From Hymenobacter sedentarius (GTDB lineage Bacteria; Bacteroidota; Bacteroidia; Cytophagales; Hymenobacteraceae), in the NCBI RefSeq assembly GCF_001507645.1, contig NZ_CP013909.1, positions 3,348,001 to 3,412,000 of the forward strand: a DNA stretch of 64,000 nt, written 5' to 3'. Shown in pieces: positions 32,922 to 42,823 of this stretch (positions are counted from its first letter, which is position 1; every line of letters begins with the position of its first letter). Below the pieces are notes generated by a model. The model worked only from the letters and a program-made list of their open reading frames with translations. It ran no database searches and had not been told where the DNA came from. The translations under genes were made by a program, and so were the position numbers.

Positions 32922-34037
32922 TTACTTCACTTCCTCCACCTCCACCCGGCGGTTGCGAACATTGGGCGAAGTAAAGAGCGGGCGCGTGTCGCCGTACCCG
33001 ATGGTGCTGATGCGGTCGGCCGCCACGCCGCCTTGCACCAAATAATCTTTCACCGCAGCGGCCCGTTGCTCCGAGAGCAGCTGGTTTTTGTCGTGCTCGC
33101 CCACCCGGTCGGTGTGGCCCACCACGCGTATCCGCAGGGTGGGCCGGGCTTTGAGCTCGGCCGCCAGTTGGTCGAGCGCGGGCCGGCCTTCGGGTAGCAG
33201 CTCGGGCGTGCCCACCTTAAACAACACCGTGGGCAGCACCACCGGCGTCGGCGTTATAATAATGGGCGCCGGGGCCGGGCGCGCCGTATCGAGGCGCGCT
33301 ACCTCCGGGCGCACCGTGTCGGGGCGCACCGGCGCGGGCGGTGGGGGCGCGGGCTTCGGCGTGGCCTTGGCCACCGCGCCCGTTACCTGAATGGTGATGG
33401 GCACCACCGGGCTCTGGCTGGTGGGGTAAAATTCCTGGGTGAGGTAGAAGGTGGTGGTTTTGGTGAGCCGGGTGCGGTAGGTGTTGCCGGTATTCAGCGG
33501 CTGCTTCAGCTCCGGGTCGGCGTACCACATCACGTTGCGGCCCGATACTCGAATCGTGCTTTCGGTGCCGGCCTGCACCGTGGCCGGCGATTTTAGCTTG
33601 ATGCGATACATCGTGAACGTGCCCACGTCGCAGTCGCCCACGGGCCGGTAGGTGGCGTGGCCGGTCAACTTTTCCTGGCTGGCATCATAGGTGAAGGCGA
33701 TGGAGCCGTCGCACCAGTAGCTGTCGGGCGTGCGGCCGGTTTCGTTGAGCTTCCGAATGTGGTCGAGCTGCATGCCCTTATCGGTGCGCTTGCCTTGCAT
33801 CTGAAACGTAACCGTAATGTGAGGCCGCCCGCCCACTTCCTGATAGAGCACGCCGAACACGTCGGTGCCCTTGCCCTTTTGCAGCCGCAGCACTGCCGGC
33901 CACACGGCATCGGGCTCGCCGGTATCGGTTTCTACGCCTTGCCATACGCCCGTCAGGGACTGGGCCTGCACCGGCCCCTCCGGATACCACCCCGCCAGCA
34001 GCAGGGCTCCAATGCCATACCAATAGCCGCGTTTCAT
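32922..34037 (-). CDS. OmpA family protein with N-terminal beta domain
   Basis: 371 residues with signal peptide (GALLLAGWYPEGPVQAQ). The N-terminal part (about 30-150) is a beta-rich domain with SLTGVWQGVETDTGEP and YWCDGSIAFTYD; a Pro-rich linker (KPAPPPPAPVRP) follows; the C-terminal OmpA domain (about 260-371) has VVGHTDRVGEHDKNQLLSEQ, RAAAVKDYL and ISTIGYGDTRPL, which binds peptidoglycan. Outer-membrane-associated. A TAATTTTG element (34042-34049) touches the start, so transcription could begin at or within the ATG. Confidence 0.88.
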   Translation of the reverse strand: MKRGYWYGIGALLLAGWYPEGPVQAQSLTGVWQGVETDTGEPDAVWPAVLRLQKGKGTDVFGVLYQEVGGRPHITVTFQMQGKRTDKGMQLDHIRKLNETGRTPDSYWCDGSIAFTYDASQEKLTGHATYRPVGDCDVGTFTMYRIKLKSPATVQAGTESTIRVSGRNVMWYADPELKQPLNTGNTYRTRLTKTTTFYLTQEFYPTSQSPVVPITIQVTGAVAKATPKPAPPPPAPVRPDTVRPEVARLDTARPAPAPIIITPTPVVLPTVLFKVGTPELLPEGRPALDQLAAELKARPTLRIRVVGHTDRVGEHDKNQLLSEQRAAAVKDYLVQGGVAADRISTIGYGDTRPLFTSPNVRNRRVEVEEVK

Positions 34038-34242
34038 GGAACAAAATTAAGGTCCAACTGAAAATAATGCTATTGCCGACCTTCGTTCATTCTGTGCTTG
34101 TCGAGGTTGAGCCAGAACGTATGCCTTCCTGACGAACGGTGCACCCGGCCCTATCCAATGACCGGTGGGCCCGCCAAAGGATGCATCCGGCGCCAGCAAG
34201 ACCAACGATGAAACCGCACTAATTAAAAAGTGCTTGGTGCGG

Positions 34243-35112
34243 CTAGGCCAGGAATGCCATATCCTCCGTACTCAGCTGGATGTGCGCCGCCTGTATGTTT
34301 TCGCGCAAGTGCGCCAGCGACGAGGTGCCCGGAATCGGCAGTATCCAGGGCGACTTGTGCAGCAACCAGGCAATGTTAATCTGCGCTTCCGAGGCGTGGT
34401 GCTTCCGGGCAATGGCCGCGAGCTTGTCGCCGGCGTTGGGCAGGCCGTGCACCAGCGAGAAGAACGGGATGAGCGGAATGCCGTGCTGCTCGCACAAATC
34501 CAGTACTTCTTCGCCGCCCGGGTTGGCGCCGTGGGGCAGTTGCACGGTGGTGCGTTGCGCGTAGCCGTACATGTTCTCGACCGTGGCAATGGGGCCCAGC
34601 TGCAAGCCTTCTTCCAGCTCGGCGCGGGTGGCGTTGCTTAGGCCCACGTGTAGGATTTTGCCTTCTTGCTGCATCTCATACATTGCTCCGAGCTGCTCGG
34701 CCAGCGGAACCGCGCCGTGTCCCATCAGGCGCAGGTGCACCAGCTGAATCTGCTCCTGCTTGAGGGTGCGCAGGTTGTTCTCGATGCTGGCCCGCAGGTT
34801 TTCGGGGCTGTTGTAGGGCACCCAGCTTTTATCGGGCCGGCGGGTGGCGCCCACCTTCGTGCAGATTACCAGGCCCGGCGAGTACGGATGCAGGGCTTCC
34901 GCAATCAGGCGGTTGGTCACATCTTCGCCGTAATAGTCGGCCGTATCCAGAAAATTCACGCCTGCCCCAACCGCGATTTTAAGTATCTCCAGTGCCTCCC
35001 CGCGATTGGCCGGCTCGCCCCAGATTTGCAGGCCGGTGAGCCGCATGGTGCCGTAGCCGAGGCGGTTGACGGTGAGGGGATGGGCAGAGTGCTGGGCGAT
35101 GGTGATGGTCAT
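34243..35112 (-). CDS. Aldo/keto reductase
   Basis: 289 residues from ATG at 35112. TIM-barrel NADPH-dependent oxidoreductase: GYGTMRL near the N-terminus, FLDTADYYG with catalytic Asp and Tyr, ICTKVGATR with the catalytic Lys, IQLVHLRLMG with the catalytic His, GLSNATRAEL, and the cofactor loop PIPGTSSLAHLREN. Complete tetrad, so likely active. Cytoplasmic. Natural substrate unknown; such enzymes commonly reduce small aldehydes. The 205 bp between it and the OmpA gene hold nothing recognised. Confidence 0.92.
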   Translation of the reverse strand: MTITIAQHSAHPLTVNRLGYGTMRLTGLQIWGEPANRGEALEILKIAVGAGVNFLDTADYYGEDVTNRLIAEALHPYSPGLVICTKVGATRRPDKSWVPYNSPENLRASIENNLRTLKQEQIQLVHLRLMGHGAVPLAEQLGAMYEMQQEGKILHVGLSNATRAELEEGLQLGPIATVENMYGYAQRTTVQLPHGANPGGEEVLDLCEQHGIPLIPFFSLVHGLPNAGDKLAAIARKHHASEAQINIAWLLHKSPWILPIPGTSSLAHLRENIQAAHIQLSTEDMAFLA

Positions 35113-35441
35113 GCGTGAATGTGAAAAGCAGGCGAATAAATAATTAAAAGTACTCAGTAAGCCAGAAGGCCCGTGGATGTTTAGCAATAGGGCTGAACGG
35201 GCTTCCAAATGGCACAATGAAGAGGACTGTACACCAGCTCAACCTAAATAACTTAACACAGAAAATGATTTAATTGTGTTTAATGTAAAAATATTGCTAA
35301 ATTATAATGACAAAGCCAGGCCTAACCTCCTGGCTGGCTGGAAGCTCCGCAAGAGGCATACCAGCTCAACCTTAATAGAATGATTTTACGGCCATGTAGC
35401 CCAGGGCCGCCAATTGCTTTTTCACCCTTTTCCTTAATGCC
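35113..35441. other. AT-rich divergent intergenic region with a direct repeat
   Basis: 329 bp between divergent genes. Contains a 13-bp direct repeat ACCAGCTCAACCT at 35233-35245 and 35360-35372, and a strongly AT-rich stretch at 35245-35315. No gene, terminator or exact TAnnTTTG promoter was found; AT-rich DNA of this kind usually carries promoters. Confidence 0.4.
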
Positions 35442-35957
35442 ATGAAAACATTGTTGCTAAGCATCGGCGGTTTGTTATGCAGTCATCTTGCCTCGGCCCA
35501 GCTCGCGCCCGCCGACGATAAGGCTATCCGGGCGGTAGTAGCTCATTGGGACGCCAACCTGAACAATCACCGCTTTCAGGAAATGACAACCTACACCACC
35601 AAGGACATCAGCTTCATCACCCCAGTGGGGATGCATTGGAAAGGCCAGTCGCAGCTGATAAAGGGCCATGAGGAGCTTTTCAAGATGTATAAGGGGGTGC
35701 CCTTCAAACCGTCCAACACGACCGTGCGGGGCATAACCCCGGAAGTGGCAGTGGCGAACGAGGAAATGGCGATTGGGGCTGCATACCCACCCGACGGCGT
35801 TAACCGGGGCACGAACAGAGAAGCCCCCAGTCGGGACCTGGTAACCATGGTTCTGGTCAAGAAAAGCGGCCAGTGGCTGGTTGCCGCCGGCCAGGTAACC
35901 AAAATCGACGAAAAGGCCATAAAGCAGGCTCATCCCGTCGCTACCGTCAAAAAGTAA
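35442..35957 (+). CDS. Secreted SnoaL/NTF2-like (SgcJ/EcaC-type) protein
   Basis: 171 residues with a signal peptide (MKTLLLSIGGLLCSHLASAQ). The NTF2-like domain follows the DUF4440/SgcJ pattern: ADDKAIRAVVAHWDANLNNHRFQEM, FITPVGMHWKGQSQLIKGHEELF, and a C-terminal TMVLVKKSGQWLVAAGQVTKI. These folds serve as small-molecule pockets; some are enzymes, many unknown. A strong terminator follows. The gene is single and divergent from the aldo/keto reductase. Confidence 0.82.
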   Translation: MKTLLLSIGGLLCSHLASAQLAPADDKAIRAVVAHWDANLNNHRFQEMTTYTTKDISFITPVGMHWKGQSQLIKGHEELFKMYKGVPFKPSNTTVRGITPEVAVANEEMAIGAAYPPDGVNRGTNREAPSRDLVTMVLVKKSGQWLVAAGQVTKIDEKAIKQAHPVATVKK

Positions 35958-35993
35958 GCAACCGTCTGGTCAAATCTGGTTGGCAAACTCCAA

Positions 35994-36040
35994 AAGAAAA
36001 CCGCCCTGGAAGCTGCTGTAGCTTCCGGGGCGGTTTTCTT
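35994..36040. terminator. Bidirectional terminator with long stem
   Basis: AAGAAAACCGCCC.GGAAGC / GCTTCC.GGGCGGTTTTCTT with loop TGCTGTA, between convergent genes; T4 and A4 flanks. Confidence 0.85.
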
Positions 36041-36068
36041 GGTTTCACTGCTAGACTTTCTCAAGCCC

Positions 36069-36695
36069 TTAGCCCAACAGTTCCTGGAAAGCTGCCAGAA
36101 ACAGCCCCACGTGGTAGCCATCGGCCAGGCCGTGGTGCACGTTGACGGAGACCGGCATCAGAGTAGCCATGCCCTCCGCGTAGGTTTGGCCCACCGAAAT
36201 CTTGGGGCAGCTGTCGGGGTGGCTGAAGCTGCGGGCGTGGCTCAGGCCGGTGAAGCGCACCCACGGAATGGCCGAGAAATGGATGACGTCGGACCGGCCG
36301 GTCTGCTCGTTCAGGCGCAGTCCCTGGCTGGCTTGCACCGCCGCGATTTCGGCGTTGGCTGTCGGCAGAAAGTCCGCCAGCTCGTCGTGGTGCTCGATAA
36401 AGGAAAACGCAAACGTCTGGTCGGCCCGCCCAATGGTGGCCGAGGCGTGAATACGGTCGTAGCAATAGACCTGCCCATCCTCAATGCGGTAGCGAAAGGC
36501 CTCCACCTGGTTTACCGCCTGCAAGGCCGCGTGCAGGTAATACAGAAAAAACGGCACGCCGAGTCGCTTGGCTTCGGCCAGGGCGCGGGTGCAGTCAACA
36601 GTGGCTACCAGGCCGAAAAAAGGCTCTTCAAACGTAGAAAAGAAAGCAAAATGCTCGCGGCGGTTCCAGCCGGCCAGGTCTATCAGGTGCTTCAT
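36069..36695 (-). CDS. Chloramphenicol-acetyltransferase-fold O-acetyltransferase (CatA-like)
   Basis: 208 residues from ATG at 36695. CoA-dependent acyltransferase with the catalytic HHGLADGYHVG motif near the C-terminus (His as base), N-terminal DLAGWNRREHFAFFSTF and an YYLHAALQAVNQVEAFRYRI helix as in the CAT family. Length matches CATs (about 210-220). It may be a chloramphenicol resistance determinant or a relative acting on another hydroxylated substrate; sequence alone does not decide. No mobile element signatures nearby. Closely followed upstream by the histidine phosphatase gene (47 bp). Confidence 0.88.
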   Translation of the reverse strand: MKHLIDLAGWNRREHFAFFSTFEEPFFGLVATVDCTRALAEAKRLGVPFFLYYLHAALQAVNQVEAFRYRIEDGQVYCYDRIHASATIGRADQTFAFSFIEHHDELADFLPTANAEIAAVQASQGLRLNEQTGRSDVIHFSAIPWVRFTGLSHARSFSHPDSCPKISVGQTYAEGMATLMPVSVNVHHGLADGYHVGLFLAAFQELLG

Positions 36696-36741
36696 GGGCC
36701 GGCAAATGTCGGGGATTGTTGCCGTAGACTCCTGAGCCAGT

Positions 36742-37332
36742 TTAAACAGCCGCCGGCTGAATGCCTTCTCGGCTCTTGGTGAGCACTGGTTGTTTGGCCT
36801 TGCCCTTGGCGCGGCCTTTTTTGAACGTGATGGTCCAGATGCTGTCGTAATCATCGTCGGGCCATTGCTGGGGTTCTTCGATGCCCAGGGCCTCGGCAAT
36901 TTTTACAATGTTGTGATGCTCCCATACCAGCAGCACGATGCCGCGGTGGTGCCGAAGTTCTTTCACGAGGCCCTTGATTTCATCGGGCGCGTAGTCGCTG
37001 TTAATGGTCAGGTTGTGCTGCACGGCGTAGGGCAGCACGGTTTGCATCATCCGCACCCGGGTGGTTTCCTCCTTATCGGTGCCGATGCACGGCACGTAGG
37101 TGAAATCGGGAGGGCGGGGCAGCAAGTTATTGAGCACATCGGGCAAAGCCAGTGCCCGTTCAAATCCTTTGGCAGATAAATTGTCGCCCTCGGTGGGCTT
37201 TTCGCCGTGCCGGATAATCACAATCTGCAGCAAGGGGCCTTTGGGAACCGGCGGGGCCTTGGGATGCACCGGGTTGAGGTGATACAGCAGAAAAAGCTTG
37301 GCTCTGTCTACTTCGCTGAAGTGGTCTATCAT
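36742..37332 (-). CDS. Histidine phosphatase superfamily protein
   Basis: 196 residues if started at the ATG at 37332; an ATG at 37374 would add 14 hydrophobic residues. Contains the RHGEK catalytic signature (LQIVIIRHGEKPTEGDNLS) with the phospho-accepting His, a later VWEHHNIVKIAEALG holding the second catalytic His, and conserved Arg in TRVRMMQTVL. Phosphoglycerate-mutase-like fold; substrate unknown. The C-terminal tail is Lys/Arg rich. Probably cotranscribed with the downstream acetyltransferase gene. Confidence 0.85.
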   Translation of the reverse strand: MIDHFSEVDRAKLFLLYHLNPVHPKAPPVPKGPLLQIVIIRHGEKPTEGDNLSAKGFERALALPDVLNNLLPRPPDFTYVPCIGTDKEETTRVRMMQTVLPYAVQHNLTINSDYAPDEIKGLVKELRHHRGIVLLVWEHHNIVKIAEALGIEEPQQWPDDDYDSIWTITFKKGRAKGKAKQPVLTKSREGIQPAAV

Positions 37333-37588
37333 AAGGTAAAGGCCGTGATAAGGGGTTGGAATTAGGCAAAGCATGCCCAACCCGGCGACGAGTTAGCTGC
37401 CGCATACTAGCCCCGCTGGCGAAGGGTTACAATCGGGTGTTAAGTATGCGTCACTTGGTGCGCCAGAAACGGTCCGATAGGAGTTAGTAGCGATACGATA
37501 GGCCCGACCCGTGCCCCCCGCCGCTGCCGAAGCTGGCCTTGTCGCGCCGCCGGGCCCGACCGGCCCGCCTGGGGCAGTTTGTGGGGCC

Positions 37589-37933
37589 TTATACAAGTAA
37601 TCCTTCAATAAACTGTATAGCCTCAGCGTAGGGTTCTAATGCCCAAGTGCCAATTTCGTGGTGTAAACCTTGCAAATTCCAAAAGCAGATTACTTCGCAA
37701 TCCGGGTCCAACTGAATAGCAAAAGATAGGTCCTCCTTTTCGTAAACGGCATACAAATCCACCTTTTGAGAAGCAGTTGAACAGAAGAAGCGGAAAGCAA
37801 GAATTACTCCTGGAATATGTTGTTCGAGATGCTTAAATATGTCTTTGCCAAATCCTGAATAGTGCTGCATAGCCTGACCATAATCTACCTCGACGAACTT
37901 CCACCCTTTGGGGCCAGGCAACAGGGAATGCAT
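37589..37933 (-). CDS. Hypothetical protein in lower-GC DNA
   Basis: 114 residues from ATG at 37933 (MHSLLPGPKGWKFVEVDYG ... IQFIEGLLV). No signal peptide, motif or family recognised. Codon use is visibly more AT-rich than that of its neighbours, which suggests recent acquisition. It lies downstream of the icmF terminator and is transcribed in the same direction; the 256 bp between its stop and the phosphatase start hold no clear gene. Confidence 0.55.
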   Translation of the reverse strand: MHSLLPGPKGWKFVEVDYGQAMQHYSGFGKDIFKHLEQHIPGVILAFRFFCSTASQKVDLYAVYEKEDLSFAIQLDPDCEVICFWNLQGLHHEIGTWALEPYAEAIQFIEGLLV

Positions 37934-37960
37934 TTCTGTAGGATTAAGTAACAAAAACTA

Positions 37961-37997
37961 AAAAGGGTGCTCCCTCAGCAAGGGAGCACCCTTTTTT
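37961..37997 (-). terminator. Terminator after icmF
   Basis: Stem AAAAGGGTGCTCCCT / AGGGAGCACCCTTTT with loop CAGCA, just past the icmF stop codon; A/T runs on both sides. Confidence 0.9.
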
Positions 37998-38013
37998 ATT
38001 GGCCTATACAGCC

Positions 38014-41000
38014 CTACATATTCCGCCGGTACTGCCCGCCGACCTCAAACAGCGCATTGGTAATCTGCCCGAGCGAGCAGTATTTCACCGTTTCCATCAG
38101 CTCGGCGAAGAGGTTGCCGTTGGCCACTGCTACTTGCTGCAGCTGCTTGAGCCGCGCTGGGGCCTGGTCGGCGTTGCGCTGGTGCAGCAGGGTGAGCATG
38201 TCGATTTGGTACTGCTTTTCCTCCTCCGTGGCGCGGATGACTTCGGCCGGCACCACCGTGGGCGAGCCCTTCGACGAGAGGAAGGTATTCACCCCGATGA
38301 TGGGGTACTCGCCGGTGTGCTTCAGCATCTCGTAGTGCATGCTTTCCTCCTGGATTTTGCCGCGCTGGTACATGGTTTCCATGGCCCCGAGCACGCCGCC
38401 GCGCTCCGTGATGCGGTCAAATTCTAGCAGCACCGCTTCTTCCACCAGGTCGGTCAGCTCCTCGATGATGAAGGAGCCTTGCAGCGGGTTCTCGTTTTTG
38501 GCCAGCCCCAGCTCGCGGTTGATGATGAGCTGAATGGCCATGGCCCGGCGCACCGATTCCTCGGTGGGCGTGGTGATGGCCTCGTCGTATGCGTTGGTGT
38601 GCAGGGAGTTGCAGTTGTCGTAGATGGCGTAGAGCGCCTGCAGCGTGGTACGGATGTCGTTGAAGTCGATTTCCTGGGCGTGCAGGCTGCGGCCCGAGGT
38701 CTGGATGTGGTACTTCAGCATCTGGCTGCGGGCGTCGGCGCCGTACTTCAGCTTCATGGCCTTGGCCCAGATGCGGCGCGCCACCCGCCCAATCACGGCG
38801 TACTCCGGGTCGATGCCGTTGGAGAAGAAGAAGCTCAGGTTGGGTGCGAAGTCGTTCACGCTCATGCCGCGGCTCACGTAATACTCCACAAACGTGAAGC
38901 CGTTGCTTAGCGTGAGGGCCAGCTGAGTAATCGGGTTAGCGCCAGCCTCGGCAATGTGGTAGCCGGAGATGGACACGGAGTAGAAATTCCGCACCTTCTG
39001 CTGGATGAAGTATTCTTGCACGTCGCCCATCAGGCGCAGGGCAAATTCGGTGCTGAAAATGCAGGTGTTCTGGGCCTGGTCTTCCTTCAGAATGTCAGCC
39101 TGCACGGTGCCGCGCACCTGCGTCAGCGTCTTGGCCTTGATGGTCGCGTACACGTCGGCTGGCAGCACCTGGTCGCCGGTCACGCCGAGCAGCATCAGGC
39201 CGAGGCCGTCGTTGCCGTCGGGCAAGTCGCCCTGGTAGCGGGGGCGAGTGAGGTTTTTCTCCGCGTAAATCCGGTCGATTTTAGCGTTGACTTCCGCCTC
39301 CAGGCCGTTTTCCTTGATGTACAGCTCGCACTGCTGGTCGATGGCAGCATTCATGAAAAACGCAGCCAGCTGGGCGGCCGGACCGTTAATGGTCATCGAT
39401 ACCGACGTGCTGGGGTTGGCCAGGTTGAAGCCTGAGTAGAGCTTCTTGGCATCATCTAGGCAGGCAATGCTCACGCCGGCGTTGCCGATTTTGCCGTAGA
39501 TGTCGGGCCGCAAATCGGGGTCTTCGCCGTAGAGCGTAACCGAGTCGAAGGCCGTGCTCAGGCGCTTGGCGGGCAGGCCCATGCTCACGTAGTGGAAGCG
39601 GCGGTTGGTGCGCTCCGGTCCGCCCTCGCCGGCAAACATGCGGGTGGGGTCTTCGCCCTCGCGCTTGAAGGGGAACACGCCGGCCGTGTAGGGGAATTCG
39701 CCGGGGAAGTTTTCCTGCATGGCCCAACGCAGCCGGTCGCCCCAGCCGGTGTAGCGCGGCGTGGCCACCTTCGGAATCATGTTGCCCGACAGCGACTTGG
39801 TGTGCGTCTGCACCCGGATTTCCTTGCCGCGCACCGAGTACACGTACTCGGGGTTGCGGTAGTTCTGCAGGATGTTTTCCCAGTTTTCCAGAATGGCCTG
39901 GCTGTCGGCGTCGAGGCGGCGGAGCTGGGTTTGCTTGTTCTTGCTGAACTCCTCCACCGTGCTGTCGCCGTCTTTTTTCTCGGCGCGGTAGTGCTCCTCC
40001 AGCTTGGCAAAGGCACCGGCTACTTCCGCAATCTGGGCCTGCTCGCGAACGCGCTGGTCGTAGGCACGGTTGGTTTCGGCAATCTCCGAGAGGTAGCGGG
40101 TGCGGTGCGGCGGGATGATGTAAATCTTCTCCGAGTCCGACGTGCTGGTTTCGAGGCTGGAGGAGAAGGTGGCGCCGGTTTTGGTTTCCAGCATCTTCAG
40201 CACGGCCCGATAGAGGCGGTTCATGCCCGGGTCGTTGAACTGCGAAGCGATGGTACCGAATACAGGCATCTCGTCAGTGGGCGTGTCCCACAGGCCGTGG
40301 TTGCGCTGGTACTGTTTGCGCACGTCACGCAGGGCGTCGAGGGCGCCGCGCTTGTCGAATTTGTTCAGGGCAATGACGTCGGCGAAATCGAGCATGTCAA
40401 TTTTCTCCAGTTGCGTGGCCGCGCCGTATTCGGGCGTCATCACATACAGGCTGGCGTCGGAGTGCTCGATGATTTCGGTGTCGGACTGGCCGATGCCGGA
40501 GGTTTCGAGGATGATGAGGTCGTAGTTGGCGGCACGCACCACGTCCACCGCATCCTGCACGTAGCGGCTCAGCGCCAGGTTGCTCTGGCGCGTGGCCAGG
40601 CTGCGCATATACACCCGCGGCGAGTTGATGGAATTCATCCGAATCCGGTCGCCGAGCAGGGCGCCGCCCGTCTTGCGCTTGCTGGGGTCGACGGAAATAA
40701 TGGCAATGGTCTTGTCCGGGAAGTCCATCAAAAAGCGCCGCACCAGCTCATCCACCAGCGACGACTTGCCCGCGCCGCCCGTGCCCGTGATGCCGAGGAT
40801 GGGAGCGGAGTGCTTCGCGCTGAGGTTCTGATTCTGGTCGGCCTCGCTCTGCTGAAACTCCTGCACCAGCTGGTCTTTCACCCGCTCAAACTCCTCGGGG
40901 AAGTTCTCCGCCGCTGAAATCAGGCGGCCGATGCTGCGGGCGTCTTTCTCTTTCACGTGGCCGGCCTCGCCGTTCAAGTTCTGGCCCGTGGGGAAGTCGG

Positions 41001-41430
41001 CCTGCTCCAGCAGGTTGTTAATCATGCCCTGCAAGCCCATGGCGCGGCCATCGTCAGGCGAGTAGATGCGGGTGATGCCGTAGCCCTGCAGCTCGGCAAT
41101 TTCGGTGGGCAGAATCACGCCGCCGCCGCCGCCGAAAATTTTGATGTGGCCCGCGCCGCGCTCCTTCAGCAGGTCGTGCATGTACTTGAAGTACTCGTTG
41201 TGGCCGCCCTGGTAGCTGGTGATGGCAATGGCCTGGGCATCTTCCTGAATGGCGCAATCCACAATTTCCTGTACCGAGCGGTTGTGGCCGAGGTGAATCA
41301 CCTCGGCGCCGCTGCTCTGGATGATGCGGCGCATGATGTTGATGGCCGCGTCGTGGCCGTCGAACAGCGCGGCAGCAGTTACAATACGAACGTGATTTTT
41401 GGGCTTGTAGGGCGCAACGGGAGCTTGCAT
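38014..41430 (-). CDS. icmF: Isobutyryl-CoA mutase fused (IcmF) / methylmalonyl-CoA mutase family
   Basis: Adenosylcobalamin enzyme of 1138 residues isomerising isobutyryl-CoA and n-butyryl-CoA. Three parts in IcmF order: N-terminal B12-binding domain (FDGHDAAI, the DxHxxG motif, and FGGGGGVIL), a MeaB-like chaperone GTPase from about residue 210 ([17 protein letters not shown]), and the mutase domain. Specificity hints: the Tyr of methylmalonyl-CoA mutases is replaced by Phe in [11 protein letters not shown], and the Arg by Gln in [10 protein letters not shown], as in IcmF. It starts 34 nt after a minus-strand TACCTTCA element. Cytoplasmic; likely serves branched-chain amino acid or fatty acid metabolism. 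Confidence 0.93.
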   Translation of the reverse strand: MQAPVAPYKPKNHVRIVTAAALFDGHDAAINIMRRIIQSSGAEVIHLGHNRSVQEIVDCAIQEDAQAIAITSYQGGHNEYFKYMHDLLKERGAGHIKIFGGGGGVILPTEIAELQGYGITRIYSPDDGRAMGLQGMINNLLEQADFPTGQNLNGEAGHVKEKDARSIGRLISAAENFPEEFERVKDQLVQEFQQSEADQNQNLSAKHSAPILGITGTGGAGKSSLVDELVRRFLMDFPDKTIAIISVDPSKRKTGGALLGDRIRMNSINSPRVYMRSLATRQSNLALSRYVQDAVDVVRAANYDLIILETSGIGQSDTEIIEHSDASLYVMTPEYGAATQLEKIDMLDFADVIALNKFDKRGALDALRDVRKQYQRNHGLWDTPTDEMPVFGTIASQFNDPGMNRLYRAVLKMLETKTGATFSSSLETSTSDSEKIYIIPPHRTRYLSEIAETNRAYDQRVREQAQIAEVAGAFAKLEEHYRAEKKDGDSTVEEFSKNKQTQLRRLDADSQAILENWENILQNYRNPEYVYSVRGKEIRVQTHTKSLSGNMIPKVATPRYTGWGDRLRWAMQENFPGEFPYTAGVFPFKREGEDPTRMFAGEGGPERTNRRFHYVSMGLPAKRLSTAFDSVTLYGEDPDLRPDIYGKIGNAGVSIACLDDAKKLYSGFNLANPSTSVSMTINGPAAQLAAFFMNAAIDQQCELYIKENGLEAEVNAKIDRIYAEKNLTRPRYQGDLPDGNDGLGLMLLGVTGDQVLPADVYATIKAKTLTQVRGTVQADILKEDQAQNTCIFSTEFALRLMGDVQEYFIQQKVRNFYSVSISGYHIAEAGANPITQLALTLSNGFTFVEYYVSRGMSVNDFAPNLSFFFSNGIDPEYAVIGRVARRIWAKAMKLKYGADARSQMLKYHIQTSGRSLHAQEIDFNDIRTTLQALYAIYDNCNSLHTNAYDEAITTPTEESVRRAMAIQLIINRELGLAKNENPLQGSFIIEELTDLVEEAVLLEFDRITERGGVLGAMETMYQRGKIQEESMHYEMLKHTGEYPIIGVNTFLSSKGSPTVVPAEVIRATEEEKQYQIDMLTLLHQRNADQAPARLKQLQQVAVANGNLFAELMETVKYCSLGQITNALFEVGGQYRRNM

Positions 41431-41477
41431 GAGCGGGGAGTAGCGAGTGGGAATTTGACGGGGTGAAGGTACGAAAG

Positions 41478-41508
41478 AAGCCCCGGCGCGGTGGCACCGG
41501 GGCTTTTT
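41478..41508 (-). terminator. Terminator after fdhA
   Basis: AAGCCCCGG / CCGGGGCTT stem with a T5 run on + and A-rich left flank, between fdhA and icmF. Works for fdhA, the upstream gene on the minus strand. Confidence 0.7.
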
Positions 41509-41537
41509 GAAACGAAAGGATAGGAATGTTTGGGAGC

Positions 41538-42764
41538 CTAAGCGGTTGCTTTTTCTTTGACTTTGGGCTTTGCGTTGGGAATCAGGTTATGCGGGTTCAG
41601 CACAAACTTCTTGGCTACCCCGCTATCAAACTCAGCGTAGCCCTCGGGGGCTTGGTCGAGCGTAATTACTTCCACATTCACCGCTTTCGCTATCTGCACT
41701 TTGCCGTACAAAATGGCCTGCATGAGCTGGCGGTTGTAGCTCAAAACTGGAGTCTGGCCGGTATAGAAGGAGTGGCTCTTGGCCCAGCCCAGGCCGAAAC
41801 GTATAGATAGGCTGCCCTTCTGAGCGGCCTTGTCCTGGGCGCCGGGATCGGCGGTCACGTATAGGCCGGGAATGCCGATGGAGCCACCGGCCCGGGCAAT
41901 TTCCATGAGCGAATTGAGCACGGCGGCGGGCACTTCCTCCTTTGCTGTCCAGCCCTCGCCATGAGCTTCGAACCCCACGCAATCGACGGCACAGTCCACT
42001 TCGGGCACTCCCAGAATCTGGGTAATTTGCTGCGCCAAGGTTGCGTCTTGGGTCAGGTCTACGGTTTCGCAGCCGAAGGAGCGGGCGTGGGCAAGGCGGG
42101 CATGGTTCAGGTCGCCCACTATGACCACAGCTGCGCCCAGTAATTGAGATGAAGCCGCGGCAGCTAGTCCAACTGGCCCAGCCCCGGCGATGTAGACTGT
42201 GGCCCCTGGCCTCACGCCGGCGCGGATGGCGCCGTGGAAGCCGGTGGGGAAAATGTCGCTCAGCATGGTCAGGTCGCGGATTTTCTCCATGGCCTGGGCC
42301 TTGTCTGGGAACTTCAGCAGGTTGAAATCGGCGTAGGGCACCATCACGTATTCGGCCTGCCCGCCTACCCAGCCGCCCATGTCGACGTAGCCGTAGGCGC
42401 CCCCGGCGCGGCCCTCGTTCACGGTCAGGCAGATGCCGGTTTGCTGCTCGCGGCAGTTGCGGCAGCGGCCGCAAGCCACGTTAAACGGTACCGATACCAG
42501 GTCGCCTTTTTTCAGTAACTCCACGTCGTCGCCGGTTTCGATGACCTCGCCCGTGATTTCGTGGCCCAGCACCAGGCCCGGTGCCGCCGTGGTCCGGCCG
42601 CGCACCATGTGCTGGTCGGAGCCGCAGATGTTGGTGGACACGACTTTCAAAATGACCCCGTGGGTGATTTTTCGGCCCTTGGGGTTTTTCAGCTCCGGAA
42701 AATCTATGCCTTGAACCTCGACTTTGCCGGGTCCCAGATACACTACGCCTCTATTGTCTGCCAT
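41538..42764 (-). CDS. fdhA: Glutathione-independent formaldehyde dehydrogenase
   Basis: 408-residue zinc alcohol dehydrogenase family protein matching Pseudomonas-type glutathione-independent formaldehyde dehydrogenase, which oxidises formaldehyde (and dismutates aldehydes) using NAD+. Visible features: catalytic zinc ligands in [11 protein letters not shown] and [12 protein letters not shown], the structural zinc knuckle [15 protein letters not shown], and the NAD motif [11 protein letters not shown]-terminal tail [12 protein letters not shown] is basic. It lies 59 bp after a GlcG/HbpS gene, probably the same operon. Confidence 0.92.
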   Translation of the reverse strand: MADNRGVVYLGPGKVEVQGIDFPELKNPKGRKITHGVILKVVSTNICGSDQHMVRGRTTAAPGLVLGHEITGEVIETGDDVELLKKGDLVSVPFNVACGRCRNCREQQTGICLTVNEGRAGGAYGYVDMGGWVGGQAEYVMVPYADFNLLKFPDKAQAMEKIRDLTMLSDIFPTGFHGAIRAGVRPGATVYIAGAGPVGLAAAASSQLLGAAVVIVGDLNHARLAHARSFGCETVDLTQDATLAQQITQILGVPEVDCAVDCVGFEAHGEGWTAKEEVPAAVLNSLMEIARAGGSIGIPGLYVTADPGAQDKAAQKGSLSIRFGLGWAKSHSFYTGQTPVLSYNRQLMQAILYGKVQIAKAVNVEVITLDQAPEGYAEFDSGVAKKFVLNPHNLIPNAKPKVKEKATA

Positions 42765-42823
42765 GGCTATAGGGAATTAGGAGGGTGAGAAAAACCTGTC
42801 AGGAACCAGCCGGGCCGCGGTAG

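Noticed and set aside
36069..36695. Acquired chloramphenicol resistance island
   Set aside because: The CAT-like gene has no nearby insertion sequence, integrase or atypical composition, so it is treated as a chromosomal acetyltransferase.
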